From contig NW_003314306.1 of assembly GCF_000143415.4 (NCBI RefSeq), forward strand, positions 590,897-654,896: DNA of 64,000 bases, read 5' to 3'. Source of the DNA: Selaginella moellendorffii. Lineage: Eukaryota; Streptophyta; Lycopodiopsida; Selaginellales; Selaginellaceae. Position numbers and translations under genes: made by a program. The notes under the pieces were generated by a model. The model was not told the origin of the DNA. It made no database searches and saw only the letters and a list, made by a program, of their open reading frames with translations. Positions 44,806-55,169 of the stretch are shown one piece after another. Positions within the stretch are counted from its first letter, which is position 1, and each line of letters starts with the position of its first letter.

Positions 44806-47800
44806 CTACCAGCAGTCCTTGCATGAGCACGTACCATTACTGAAGTGATGAAACCTGAGGCTGTCCCTCACGATGATCTCCCTTCCCATAATCATAGAGA
44901 TGTACTTGGTAGCAGTATGACAGTCGCCGCAGACACGAAGGTTCTTCACGATCTTGAGAGTTGTGTCGGGAGGAGTTGCTATCAATCCAAAAGCAATGGC
45001 TATCCTTTCACTATGATAGCCGAGCGCCTTCTCCTTAAGCTCGTCTTCAGCGTCAAGTCCCTTGTCCGCCTCGTATCCAGCTCTTCGCATCAGCAGCTCA
45101 AGCTTGTCGAGCACGACATAAATCTCGTCTGTCTGTGGATGTGATCTGTCACCAGCGACAAATTCGTGAACCTGCTTTCCAATCTCGAGCCAGCTCATTC
45201 CAGGGGCGTTCTTCACATTCTGGTCGAGCAGCTTCTTTCTATCGACATCTGCATCCTTCCATTTTCCAGTAGCGCAGTAAATGTTGGAGAGAACGACGTG
45301 AGCTGCCGAGTTGTGTGGATCCAGCTCTAGAATCCTCTGAGCACATCTCTCACCAAGTTCGGCATCTCCCTGAAGCTTGCAAGTCCCGAGCAAGCTCGTC
45401 CAGACCAGAGTGTTGTCTTCGAACGGCATCTTGCGGATGATCTGCTCGGCATGCTCGAGCTGTCCTGCTCGTCCAAGGAGATCCACGAAACAGGCGTAGT
45501 GCTCCAAAGTAGGAGATATTCCGAAGTACTCCTTCATAGTAAGGAAGGAGCTGCAGCCTTCCTCAACCATTCCAGCATGGCCGCATGCAGAAATGATACT
45601 GACGAGCGTCGCGACGTCGGGTCTCACGCCTTCCTGCTGCATTTTCCAGAACATCTTGACGGCCTCTTCGCTGAATCCATGCTGAGCCAGTGCTCCTATA
45701 ATGGCGTTGAGAAGCACGACGGTCCACTGGCAAGCTCCTCGAAACAAGGAGATGGCCTCGTCTAGCTTGCCACACTTGGCATAGAGCTTAACCAGTCCCG
45801 TGGCCACCGAGACGTCTGAATCAAGGCCACTCTCAGCTGCTAAGCCGTGGAAGAGCTTGCCATCGGAAACAAGTGCTGAGCCCCCAGATACGTTGAGCGT
45901 TGTAGAGAAAGTAAGCTTATCTGGCTTCACACCTTCTAGCTGCATGTGACGGAAGAGAAGAACAGCCTCCTTAGCCAAGCCAGCTTGAGCATAGGCTGCG
46001 CTCATAATGTTCCACGAGACGAGATCTCGAGCCTTCATCGTCTCAAAGAAGCTCAAGGCCTCCCTCCAGTCACCACAGTTGGAGTACATGTTGAGCAGTG
46101 CATTCTCCACAGCGATGTCCGCTTCTAATCCGATCTCAGTAACGCACGCATGGATGATTTTCCCTAGTCCCAGAGTCGTGGAGTCCAGGCAAGTGTCCAG
46201 AGTCGTAGCCAGCGTGAACTTATCCGGAATAACTCCTTCCAGCTGCATCCTCCTGAAAAGATGGTGAACCTCTTTGAAGTCCCTGTTTTCGGCCGTCGCT
46301 GAAACCATGGCTGTCCACGAGACCACATCCCCGTGATCCATCTCGTCGAACACACTTCGAGCTTGCTCTAGCTCTCGACACCTGCCATGCATGCTGATAA
46401 GTGCGGTCTCCAGGCAGGCCGATCGATAGCCACTCTCCAAGATACACATTCGTAGAACTTGAGCCTCTTGTGAGCAGTAGCACGAACTGAGAACGCTGGT
46501 GAAGCTGAGAGCATCCGGAAGAACACCACCTTGCAGCATCTCCATGAGCGCTCCGAAAGCTTCTTTCGATCGATCGTTCTGTGCATATGCCCCGAGCATT
46601 ACGTTCCAAGTAACCAAGCTCCGGGAAGGCAGCGGCATCTCCTTGAAAACTAGCTCCGCCTCTGCAATACTCCCACACTTCCCATACATGGAGACGAGCA
46701 TGGTCGCCACAGAACTCTCTACGTAGTCCCGTCGTCTAGTCAGGATCAAGGAATGGATCTTCCTGCCAAAGTCCAAAGCTTCGCTATTAGAACAGGCATT
46801 GAGAATTGCAATGAAGCTCACCTTGTTCGGGTCTATCCCCGCCAAGAGCATGTGATGGAAAGTATTCACGACTTTGCCGAAGCTCTTGCGATCTTCGCTG
46901 GCTCCAAGCATCGTATTCCACGAAATCACGTCACATTTCCACCGGATCCGCCGAAAAACAGTCCAGGCCGCGGAAAAGAACCCACATTTCGCATACATGC
47001 TGATGATCGCGTTGCCGACGACGACATCCCGCAAGTAGCCGCTCTCCCAGATCCGGCCATGGAATTTCCTGGCAGCGCCAAAATCCACGCCAGAAGCCGC
47101 AAGAGCATTGAGAATCGTGATCAGTGTCACGGAATTGGGGCGCATACCTTCGAGACGCAAGCGCCGGAAGATCGCCATGGCGTCACCGTGCCGCCCCGCC
47201 TCGACGCTCGCGGAGATCATCGCGTTCCAAGAAACTAGGTCGAGCTCCTGGCGGGAAGCCATGGCTTTAAAAACGCCGTACGCTCCCTCCCAGTCCCCAC
47301 ACTTGCCGTACATATTAATAAGCGCATTACCGGCCAGAGGATCGAACCCCAGACCGGCCTCGTGTAAGAGAGAGTGGAGCCACGTGCCATCTCGCAAGCT
47401 TGTACACGCGCCAAGCGCTGTGATAAAGGTGATCACATTGGGGGCGAGAGGTTGAAGAAGCATTTCCCGGAATATCCTTAGGGCGTCTGGGTAGAATCTT
47501 CTCTCCTGGGCGTAAGCTCCGGCCATGGCGGTCCACGATACAACGTCCTTCTCCGGTATCGTCAGAAAGACCGCGATGGCGTCCTCCGGGCTCCCGCATT
47601 TGGCATACATGTTGATCATCGCATTACCCACAAGCGTCGCGGTTGTGGATTCTCGTTCTAGCCCGAGCTCCCATATCATGGCGTGGATCGATCGCCCAAT
47701 TGCTAGGTCTCGCGAATTCGCGCATGCGTTGAGCATCGCTACGAGCGTGTAGCTGTTGGGCGCGGCGCTGGATTCGAGCAGCATTGTCCGGAAGAGCGCA

Positions 47801-48135
47801 AATGCCCGCGCAAAAGCTCCAGACTGGGCATTTGCGGAGATTAAAGCGGTCCAGGAGACAACGTTTCTTTCCTCCATTTTCGAGAAGATCGCGTGGGCTT
47901 CTTCGAGGCTGCCACACCGGACGTACATGTTTATGAGACAGTTCCCCAGAAAGAGGTGCTGCTCGAGCCCGGCATTGGCGATCAGTTCGTGGGCGCGTTT
48001 GCCTTTGGCGAGATCGTTGGAATCAACGCAGGATTGGAGAAGCGCGGTGTATTCTTGCAGATCGGCAGCGCGATCTACGCGCACTGCTCCAGAGAGGGAG
48101 CAGAGCTGCCGGATGATCAATCCACGCTTCATCAT
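44806..48135 (-). CDS. PLS-class PPR protein with E and DYW deaminase domains
   Basis: Intronless, 1,109 codons. N-terminus MMKRGLIIRQLCSLSGAVR is basic and amphipathic, suggesting organelle import. A long array of P, L and S repeats (e.g. VVSWTALISANAQSG, LVGNAMINMYAKCG) is followed by E and E+ motifs (LGTCKLQGDAELGERCA, SAAHVVLSNIYCATGKW, GMSWLEIGKQVHEFVAGD). The DYW domain has the cytidine-deaminase signature: HSERIAIAFGLI (catalytic HxE) and LRVCGDCHTATK (CxxC zinc ligands). It ends CSCKDCW rather than DYW. Predicted C-to-U RNA editing factor of plastid or mitochondrion. No disruptions. Confidence 0.95.
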   Translation of the reverse strand: MMKRGLIIRQLCSLSGAVRVDRAADLQEYTALLQSCVDSNDLAKGKRAHELIANAGLEQHLFLGNCLINMYVRCGSLEEAHAIFSKMEERNVVSWTALISANAQSGAFARAFALFRTMLLESSAAPNSYTLVAMLNACANSRDLAIGRSIHAMIWELGLERESTTATLVGNAMINMYAKCGSPEDAIAVFLTIPEKDVVSWTAMAGAYAQERRFYPDALRIFREMLLQPLAPNVITFITALGACTSLRDGTWLHSLLHEAGLGFDPLAGNALINMYGKCGDWEGAYGVFKAMASRQELDLVSWNAMISASVEAGRHGDAMAIFRRLRLEGMRPNSVTLITILNALAASGVDFGAARKFHGRIWESGYLRDVVVGNAIISMYAKCGFFSAAWTVFRRIRWKCDVISWNTMLGASEDRKSFGKVVNTFHHMLLAGIDPNKVSFIAILNACSNSEALDFGRKIHSLILTRRRDYVESSVATMLVSMYGKCGSIAEAELVFKEMPLPSRSLVTWNVMLGAYAQNDRSKEAFGALMEMLQGGVLPDALSFTSVLSSCYCSQEAQVLRMCILESGYRSACLETALISMHGRCRELEQARSVFDEMDHGDVVSWTAMVSATAENRDFKEVHHLFRRMQLEGVIPDKFTLATTLDTCLDSTTLGLGKIIHACVTEIGLEADIAVENALLNMYSNCGDWREALSFFETMKARDLVSWNIMSAAYAQAGLAKEAVLLFRHMQLEGVKPDKLTFSTTLNVSGGSALVSDGKLFHGLAAESGLDSDVSVATGLVKLYAKCGKLDEAISLFRGACQWTVVLLNAIIGALAQHGFSEEAVKMFWKMQQEGVRPDVATLVSIISACGHAGMVEEGCSSFLTMKEYFGISPTLEHYACFVDLLGRAGQLEHAEQIIRKMPFEDNTLVWTSLLGTCKLQGDAELGERCAQRILELDPHNSAAHVVLSNIYCATGKWKDADVDRKKLLDQNVKNAPGMSWLEIGKQVHEFVAGDRSHPQTDEIYVVLDKLELLMRRAGYEADKGLDAEDELKEKALGYHSERIAIAFGLIATPPDTTLKIVKNLRVCGDCHTATKYISMIMGREIIVRDSLRFHHFSNGTCSCKDCW

Positions 48136-49039
48136 TTTCTGGATTCATTCATGTGCCATTGTATCAAAGTGGAGAGAAAAGCGAGCATTCACTACAATTG
48201 TTGTGTCTGGTGGCAAGAGTATCTGCTGCGTGGATTTTATTAACGAGCTTCAATCTAAAAGAACCTTTATTTTGATAAGCTTTGACCTCCAAGAGGAACC
48301 ATACGCAGCAAAAATTTATTTACTGTAGATAGATAATAAAAACATTTTATCATCTTTGATAAAAGTTCACATATATACATGACATATGTGATAAATAAAC
48401 AGATGAACACCAAACGTTATTATAATGCCACCTAGTTTTGAATAATTTGCTGCATGTTCATTCAGCTGTAGCAATGATTAGTTCAATAGTTTGCTTGTTC
48501 ATTTAAATATGTCATATGAGTTATTGTAATTGTTTTTTTATCTTTAGATATTTTTAAAATATACATGTTGATAATTTGCATTAATAATAATCTCGAGAAT
48601 ATTTTGTATCCCTTATTAATGCCACAAAAGACATAAACATAAGTTGGGGTCTTTTTACTGCTCCGGTCCACGGCACTTTAAGGTAGTGGCGTTGAAATCA
48701 TACAATGATCACCAACACCGCTTGCTCCCACGCGCTTTTACTTAGTGGAAGGCAGATTTGATCTCCTTGCCTTGCAGATCGAAGCACCACAAGCGAAGAG
48801 GCAGATTTAAGCTTTTGCTGGAGAAAGAAAGATCCATCCACTATGCGAGCTTTCCATGGAGGTTCTCCAGCAGGTCTAGGACGAAGCTTGGGCTCGTCTT
48901 GACTGCAAAACTCCAAGAAAGGTGGTCGTGAACCCGCAGAGAACGAGGCCGTCGAGCTCTTCACTGTCGAGTTGCCAGTCCCGATCACATCAGCACAGGT
49001 TCAGTAGTCTTGGGCTCGAAGATCTCTCGACAATTGGGG
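48136..49039. other. Upstream region of the DYW-PPR gene and unassigned sequence
   Basis: The first 200 bp are probably promoter and 5' leader of the DYW-PPR gene, followed by AT-rich DNA. A 96-codon minus frame at 48698-48988 has no recognisable domain. Confidence 0.35.
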
Positions 49040-49170
49040 TAATTAACGAACTGAGGTGTGCTGGACTGCGCTATGCCAAGAGTGAGCTTGCTTTCAAACT
49101 TTATCTACGCTGAGATGAAAACCAGCGCTGACGACGTGACTTTCGTGGTGGCTCTCACAGCTGGAAAGAA
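49040..49170 (+). pseudogene. Possible PPR-repeat fragment
   Basis: Reads LRCAGLRYAKSELAFKLY and, after a stop/frame change at about 49110, EMKTSADDVTFVVAL. This resembles one PPR unit (helix pair then EM...PDxVTFVxAL). It is short and broken, so it is only a remnant at best. Confidence 0.3.
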
Positions 49171-49199
49171 AATCGAAGCCAAGACCAACCGAGACTCTT

Positions 49200-49509
49200 G
49201 GAAATGTGTTTTGATGGGATTCATATATTAGTAAATTACAGTAACTTTGAAGAGAAAGAAATGTCTTTATTGTAAGAAAATTTCTCTTCTTATAACAATG
49301 TATATTAGGAGACCAAACCACAATTGAATTTTCAGAATATAATACAATAATTTTATTTTACATTCACAGTTCTTAAAATTTGAAGATCCTTTATACCATT
49401 TTATAACATTTCTTATATATAAAACAAGAATGCAATCTAAATAAAAATAAAAATAAGATTTATGATTTGGTGATATTAAAAATTCAGCTTTTAGAAAATT
49501 AAAAGGCAT
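49200..49509 (-). pseudogene. Decayed GNA-type lectin copy
   Basis: Minus-strand relative of the lectin gene at 56084. From 49509: EFLISPNHKSYFYFYLDC then ILVLY, matching DYLISPNSKIILFLHLNC then NLVLY. In a second frame: MVWSPNIHCYKK then TFLSLQSYCNLLIY, matching VEWSINIYCKSK then TFLSLQDDCNLVIY. The blocks are in the same order but in different frames, so the copy is broken. The key Gln-x-Asp-x-Asn pattern is partly lost. Confidence 0.6.
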
Positions 49510-50750
49510 ATTACTTATTAAAGTAGTGAGATCAATTGTAAAATCATGTAGGTTATCCTAGCATTTTGAATTTGCAGCAATTTGCGTCAAAAGATTTTTC
49601 CCCATAAATTCATAGCATAATAACCACTCACTATCTAATAAATCTTGCACATATAGTCTGTTAAATTATATTTTCCTCAAAATTTGACAATTGGATAAAT
49701 CATATGTTATAAGTATTAATTAAAGAAATTTTTAAGCTTTTTTCTGTAACAACATAGGACATGATGCAATTTAAAGTATCAAAATATTGTATATTAAATT
49801 ATCCATATGCCATGTGGAAAATAATTTGCTGCACATTGCATGCAGCAACATTTGGTTTCCTTAATAGTAGTCTTGTTTACTATTATTTATTGATCCAATT
49901 TATCAATAATTATAAACATGTTTATAATATATGAATAGTAAAATAAACTAGAATATACTAGGAAGTGTTTTGGAATGTTTATAAATTATAAATACAAGAT
50001 TAATCTAAATGAATAACAACCATTAGATATCACAAAGTATTCAAGCATATTTTACAGTATATTCCTTCAAGTTTGCTTAAGCAAACCAAAAACTAAGTTA
50101 TACTAAAATAGAATTTTACATAAAAGAAAAATATAAACACAAGAGTTCAGATGAATAAAGCCTGTAGCATACCATCAGGTGGAGATTGTGCTCGCACTTG
50201 TTGTAGATATGGTGGTCTATAGCTGAACCACCCGCCCAATGCTGATGATTTTTAAATCCTTGATTATTCTTAGAATAACCAATATACCAAACCAATAACA
50301 ACTTTTAGTATTGATATTTAAAGAGCACCAATGTCTAAATTATAAGCATTTTCTCAGTGCAGCGAGTGAGAAACTAAGTGGATCAGAGGCAGGACAAATA
50401 AAAGGAGAGAAGGCCACGCAATGTAGCAGGGCGCATGAATCTCTAGAACTTGCTACAGCAACAGGCAGCTGGATCTCATGATCGTTGGAGTCTCCGTTGG
50501 ATTGGAGGAGAAAGGTGTATCTGCTTCTTCCTTTTTACCTTACAGTTTTCAGAGCCTCGTTGGGTGGCAGATGTTCTTAGCAAAAAGCGTTGTGTAGCAT
50601 TATGAGCTTTACTTAAATTCACTCTTTTGCAAAAAATATCTGTTCTCCTCTAGCTCAAGGCATGGTCGTAAACGCCAACACTTTTATCTCGGTTTATATA
50701 CATGGTTTCTATTTGGTGATCTCACAAAAAAAGGTAAGTATAAAGGTTAC
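49510..50750. other. AT-rich region, no gene
   Basis: May include the 5' part of the decayed lectin copy and contains MITE copy 2 (49851-50092). From 50340 composition becomes more balanced; no coding region is supported. Confidence 0.4.
49851..50092 (-). mobile_element. MITE-like repeat, copy 2 (inverted relative to copy 1)
   Basis: About 242 bp. Ends TTTGGTTTCCTTAA and TTGCTTAAGCAAACCAAAA are inverted relative to each other. Inner sequence such as ACAAGATTAATCTAAATGAA is the reverse complement of copy 1 at 41779-42080. Shorter than copy 1 by internal loss. Confidence 0.62.
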
Positions 50751-50839
50751 ACATGAATTGCAAGGGAAACAAGAGAAAGAGTCGCCTTTGGCAACTTAAT
50801 AACATGGTAAAACAGCGCCTCTTCTCCAGGTTTATTGCT

Positions 50840-51340
50840 GGCGATGGCGGCTACAAAGCTTCAAATGTCTCTTGGATCTGGCTTGCGGGAGAGGAGGGAC
50901 TCGGAGTGCACAAGTATTCTCCCCAGAAAGAATCAAAGAGGCTGAGGAGAGAGCTCGAGCCCTAAGGCAGCCAAGTTTGTGGAGCACGATTGCTTCTCAC
51001 CGCGTGGTTTTGGAAAAGCTAAAGTCGATGGGCAACATGGAGTTGTCCAAAAGTGTGTACAAGCTCAACCCGTGATTGAGGAGCTAGTCTTTGGGAACGA
51101 ATACTACTTTGCATTGGAGGGCGTGGTGAATGACTGCCCGGAGTACCTTGTGTTCTTCGACGCGTGGGAGAAGCTTACCAGTCTGGAGCTCGTCATGCAT
51201 GCCAATTTCAAAGAGTTTGCTCTCAAGCACAAGCTGGGCAGGAAGATGGGCGACTTAAGGCGGAGGTTTTCCCCTTGTATTGCGTCTTTGCTTTCCGAAA
51301 GATGCCCGGTATTATGGCCGCGCAATCTCCGCCATGGCTG
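50840..51340 (+). pseudogene. Remnant of a small alpha-beta (ABM-like?) protein gene
   Basis: Reading MAATKLQMSLGSGLRERRDS at the start, an in-frame TGA at about 50940, then a frame that includes EELVFGNEYYFALEGVV, EYLVFFDAWEKLTSLELVM and HANFKEFALKH. The second part resembles antibiotic-biosynthesis-monooxygenase (dimeric alpha-beta barrel) proteins, where a FxxWE strand is followed by HxxxxxFK. The resemblance is by pattern only. Could be a pseudogene or a gene with a missed intron. Confidence 0.3.
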
Positions 51341-51529
51341 AGAAGGGTCAAGGGGTCGAATCCCTAGGCTACCTTTTCTTTAAGATTCTTAAAGGGCTTA
51401 AAGCCTAGTCGTTTATATTTTTATAGCATAAAATACTTAATACAAACCCACTTTAATGCTTGGAAATGTACACAATACAAATAAAAGAGAAATGGGTCAT
51501 AGTTAGAACGCACACAGTTCTTTCTTCCT

Positions 51530-52409
51530 TCACTCATCGTCTTCCTCCTCTTCCTCCTGGAAATTCAGCCAAACCAGTCCACTCAGACCAGCTCCAAAAA
51601 AAAAAGGGGAATTTGCAAAAGAACTTACTTCACTCTGCATCTCCTCATCGTCGTCCTTGCCGTTTTCTTTCTCGTTCTTGGCATCTTCTTCCTGCTTAAG
51701 CCAAGATCGTCAGCCCCAAAGCAAAAAAGGAGAAAACAAAAACCTGTTTTTTCTTGTACTCGGTCAGTGTTTTCTCATAGTCGGCTTTCTTCTGCGCAGC
51801 TTTGTCGTGGTAAGGTTTTTTCTCCTGTTAAAACCGTAGTCGATCATAAAAGAACCAATTTTTTTTTCTTTTTCTTTTTCTTTTTGTGTGTACCTCTTCA
51901 GTGAGCCGTTTCCATGCATCACCTCCGGCCTTGCCAACCTGAGAGAAAAAAAACAAAAGAAACCATTAGAAACAATCTCAGTGTTTAAGAGAGCTTCTTA
52001 CAGCTGCAACTCCTTTGATGTTGGGATGCTTGTCTTTAAAAGTCTTGCGATACTCCTCCCTGAAAGCCGTGCCATTAGAACAACCATCTTGAGCAAACCA
52101 TGGAAACAAGAAAAACAGAGAGAAAAACTTGGAAGATAAAAAATCTCACAGGAAGACGAAGAAGGCCGTGGCTGGCCGCTTTGGCTGATTGGGATCAGCC
52201 GCGTTCTTCTTCTTGTCCTTCTTCTGCTTCTTCATTTCCTTGTCCTTCTTTGCGGCAAGCTTCTTCTCTATAGCCTTCCTGTTAAGACATAAAGAAACGT
52301 CAATGTTTTTAGAGATCCAAGCTTTTGACCCAAAAACTCACTCTTTCTCAGCCTTCTTCTGGGCCTTGGCATCGGCTGCCGCGGCCTTCTTCGACTTGGT
52401 GTCCTTCAT
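51530..52409 (-). CDS. HMGB-type chromatin protein
   Basis: Single HMG-box DNA-bending protein of chromatin. Seven exons: 52409-52342, 52278-52150, 52059-52002, 51938-51894, 51824-51744, 51691-51629, 51556-51530; 156 codons. Layout is typical of plant HMGB: basic N-terminus (KKAAAADAKAQKKAEK, KKQKKDKKK), one HMG box starting DPNQPKRPATAFFVFLEEYR with VGKAGGDAWKRLTEEEK, PYHDKAAQKKADYEK, then an acidic tail (EEDAKN, then a terminal Glu/Asp run) that modulates DNA binding. Nuclear. Its 5' region faces the PPR gene at 53207. All introns are GT-AG and about 50-70 bp. Confidence 0.94.
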
Positions 52410-53206
52410 CTTCTTCTGCTAACCTGTCAAAGTTAAACAAAACTTAAAGCCAGAAGAACAAAAAGAAAAAAAAAAAAAAAAACACAATTTTTCTAAAACA
52501 ACTTCCAGATTTGAGACTTTCCACCACAGCCACTGAATGAAAAATGCAGCATGGCACTGAATCCTAGCACACCACTCTTATGACTAGAACTAGAAACCCA
52601 GAACTTCACAGCTTCTTCTTTCTCTACAATCTCTCACTCTTTCCCTCTACTTCTCCACAAACTCACCTTGTAGTCGCGAGCTCGAGGCCTGGAAAGCTCA
52701 GCCGCTGCTCCAATCCACCGACACAGAGCCACAAAACCTAGTCGCAGCGGCACCGCGAGGATCCAACACTCGACCCGACTCAAAGTTGGCAATCCGGAGC
52801 ACAAGCCCGGAGCGGCAGCCTCGCAGCTCTAGGAGCTCAGCTCGGCCCTCTCGATCCCAAATGGACCTCTGGAGCTTCGCCCTCTCGAGCTCCACAGGCG
52901 CGCTCCTCCCTCGGGGAGGCTACTATTACACTTGACAAAAAAACACTTAAACTTGGCCAAAGGCAAAATACTCACAAGAGAGAACTCTCTTCACAAAGCC
53001 TCACACACAACACACAGAAGGGAAGAACAAGGCGGCCAGGGTTTCATTCAACGGGTATATCCTCTGGGGATATTCCTGGCGCCCCGGTCGTACGCGTGTA
53101 CGGCGCTTGGGCCAGCCGCTTGGCGGGAAAGCGAGCGTCTCTCTCTTTCTCTCTCTCACTCCCTTTTTAAAAATCTCTGGCTGGCGCTGAAAGAGATGGA
53201 GCTGCG
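52410..53206. other. Shared divergent promoter region of HMGB and a PPR gene
   Basis: An approximately 800-bp gap between opposite start codons. It should contain the HMGB 5' UTR, possibly with an intron near 52410-52680, and the PPR promoter. A CT-rich run (CTCTCTCTTTCTCTCTCTC) lies at 53138-53158, 50 bp upstream of the PPR start, a common plant core-promoter feature. Confidence 0.45.
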
Positions 53207-55144
53207 ATGGATCGGACGATCGATCGGACGCAAGCATTTATGAGAATTGGGCATGGCGCGAGCAGGGAGGAGATCGAGGCTGCCGCGGCGGTGTCCAGTT
53301 TCGCGGATCTCGCGAAGGGCTGTGCTGCGAGGAGGGATTTGGGCGAGGCGCGGAGGATCTGCGCTGCGATTGTGGAGAGCGGGCTTGGGAGCGATGGGTA
53401 TCTCGCGAATTTGCTCGTCCAGATGTTTGGGGGATGTGGGGATGTGGGTGCTGCCAGGGAGGTGTTTGATCGGATGGAGCGGCGGGATGTTTTCTCGTGG
53501 AATCTCATGATCCAGGCGTACGCGAGGAATGGGTTTCTTCAGGAGGCAAAGGCGGTGTTTGAGGAGATACCGTGCAGAGATCTCGTCTCGTGGAATTGCT
53601 TGATTGCGGCATTTGCCCAAAGCGGGCATTTGGATGAAGCTTATGAGCTATACATTGAGATGCCAGGCACGAATCTAATCACAGCGAACACTATGATCGC
53701 AATGTTTGTGCACAATAGCGATTTCACATCTGCTAAGATTGTTTTTGATCGAATGCCACTCAGAGATTTGTCATCGTGGAACTCCATGTTCCAAGCATTT
53801 GCCCAAGAAGGCCATCTTTCTCAAGCAAAATCAGTGTTTGATTCTATGCCGGAACGCAATGTGGTCTCTTGGACAGCCATGATTCTCGTGTTTGGCCAGA
53901 TGGGGAATATTTCAGATGCCGTGAGAACATTCTCTCAAATGCCCACCAGGAACATTGTGTCATGGACTTCGCTCTACCAGGCTTACATCCTCAATGGGCA
54001 TTTGGACGCGGCTAAGTCTACGTTTGATCAAATGCCGGAGTGGGATCTCGTCTCCTACACGTACATGATCGAAGCTTTCGCATCGAGCGGGAATCTGGAG
54101 CTCGCCAGAGGCCTGTTCGATCGAATTCCCGAGCAGAACATCGTTACTTTGGGAGGAATCCTCAAAGCTTACGTTGAGAGCGGGCATTTGGAGGAGGCCA
54201 AGGTTTTGTTCCAAGGAATGCCTGTGAGAAACATCGTGTGTTGCAATGCGATGATCGCGGCACTGGGTCAGACCGGGGATCTGCTCCAAGCTCGCGCGAT
54301 CTTTGACGCTATGATCCAGAGAGACATCGTGTCTTGGAACTCGATGCTTGAGGCCTGTGGATCGAATGGCGATCTGGATCAAGTCATGGAGCTGCTATCT
54401 CGAATGCCCAAGTGTGATCTTGTCAGCTGGAACACTTTGATCGCAGCCCATGTCGAGAGAGGCCTCTTGATCGAGGCAAGGAAGTTCTTTGACGAGATGC
54501 CGATGAAGAACCTTGTGTGTTGGAACACTCTTCTCTCGGGGTACATTGCCAGGAACCTTGAAGAGGCGAAGTTTACGTTTGATAGCATGAAAGAATGGAC
54601 TGTAATCTCGTGGACAACCATGGTGGCAGCGTTTAACCTCCATGGCTACGTTAACGAGGCAAAGCTGGTATTCACCCAAATGCCCGAGAGAGATATAGTG
54701 GCCTGGAATTCTATGGTGGCAGGATATGCCATGAATGGGAATCTCTCAGATGCCATAAGAACATCCAACGCAATGCCCGAGAGAGATCTAGATTCTTGGA
54801 ACGCAAGAACTGTTCTATACTTTCAATCTGATGGCAATCAAGAGAGCGTTCTCGAGCAATTCCACTTGATGAAAATCCATGGTTCTCGTATAGACAAGAC
54901 GAGTTTCATCAATGTTCTCACGGCTTGTAGCCACCATGGGGACGTGACTGCTGGATCATCAAATCTTTTATCAATGAGCTATGATCACGGCATTTCTCCC
55001 ATTAGAGAGCACTACTGTTGCATGATTGACACCTTGGGACGAGCGGGCAAGCTTAGAGACGCTAGAGATTTGATCGAAAAGATGCCTTTTGAGCCAAGCT
55101 TAATCGCGTGGACAACACTATTCGCTGGCTGTAAGAATTTATAA
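53207..55144 (+). CDS. PPR protein of tandem 31-residue repeats, truncated C-terminus
   Basis: Intronless, 645 codons; alternative start at 53240. Same architecture as the PPR at 42398: about 13 near-perfect 31-residue S/SS repeats (VVSWNxM, AYARNG, FDxMPERD). It ends at WTTLFAGCKNL, exactly where E-motif proteins continue, and the bases at the end (CTGTAAGAAT) look like a 5' splice site, so a C-terminal exon may have been lost. Predicted organelle RNA-binding protein; it lacks a deaminase. A decayed copy of its 3' end lies at 57420. Confidence 0.9.
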   Translation: MDRTIDRTQAFMRIGHGASREEIEAAAAVSSFADLAKGCAARRDLGEARRICAAIVESGLGSDGYLANLLVQMFGGCGDVGAAREVFDRMERRDVFSWNLMIQAYARNGFLQEAKAVFEEIPCRDLVSWNCLIAAFAQSGHLDEAYELYIEMPGTNLITANTMIAMFVHNSDFTSAKIVFDRMPLRDLSSWNSMFQAFAQEGHLSQAKSVFDSMPERNVVSWTAMILVFGQMGNISDAVRTFSQMPTRNIVSWTSLYQAYILNGHLDAAKSTFDQMPEWDLVSYTYMIEAFASSGNLELARGLFDRIPEQNIVTLGGILKAYVESGHLEEAKVLFQGMPVRNIVCCNAMIAALGQTGDLLQARAIFDAMIQRDIVSWNSMLEACGSNGDLDQVMELLSRMPKCDLVSWNTLIAAHVERGLLIEARKFFDEMPMKNLVCWNTLLSGYIARNLEEAKFTFDSMKEWTVISWTTMVAAFNLHGYVNEAKLVFTQMPERDIVAWNSMVAGYAMNGNLSDAIRTSNAMPERDLDSWNARTVLYFQSDGNQESVLEQFHLMKIHGSRIDKTSFINVLTACSHHGDVTAGSSNLLSMSYDHGISPIREHYCCMIDTLGRAGKLRDARDLIEKMPFEPSLIAWTTLFAGCKNL

Positions 55145-55169
55145 TTTTATAGTTATGCTTTAGATTCAA

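Noticed and set aside
51340-51370. tRNA T-arm-like sequence (GGGTCGAATCCC)
   Set aside because: No complementary acceptor 5' half or anticodon arm within 70-90 bp upstream.
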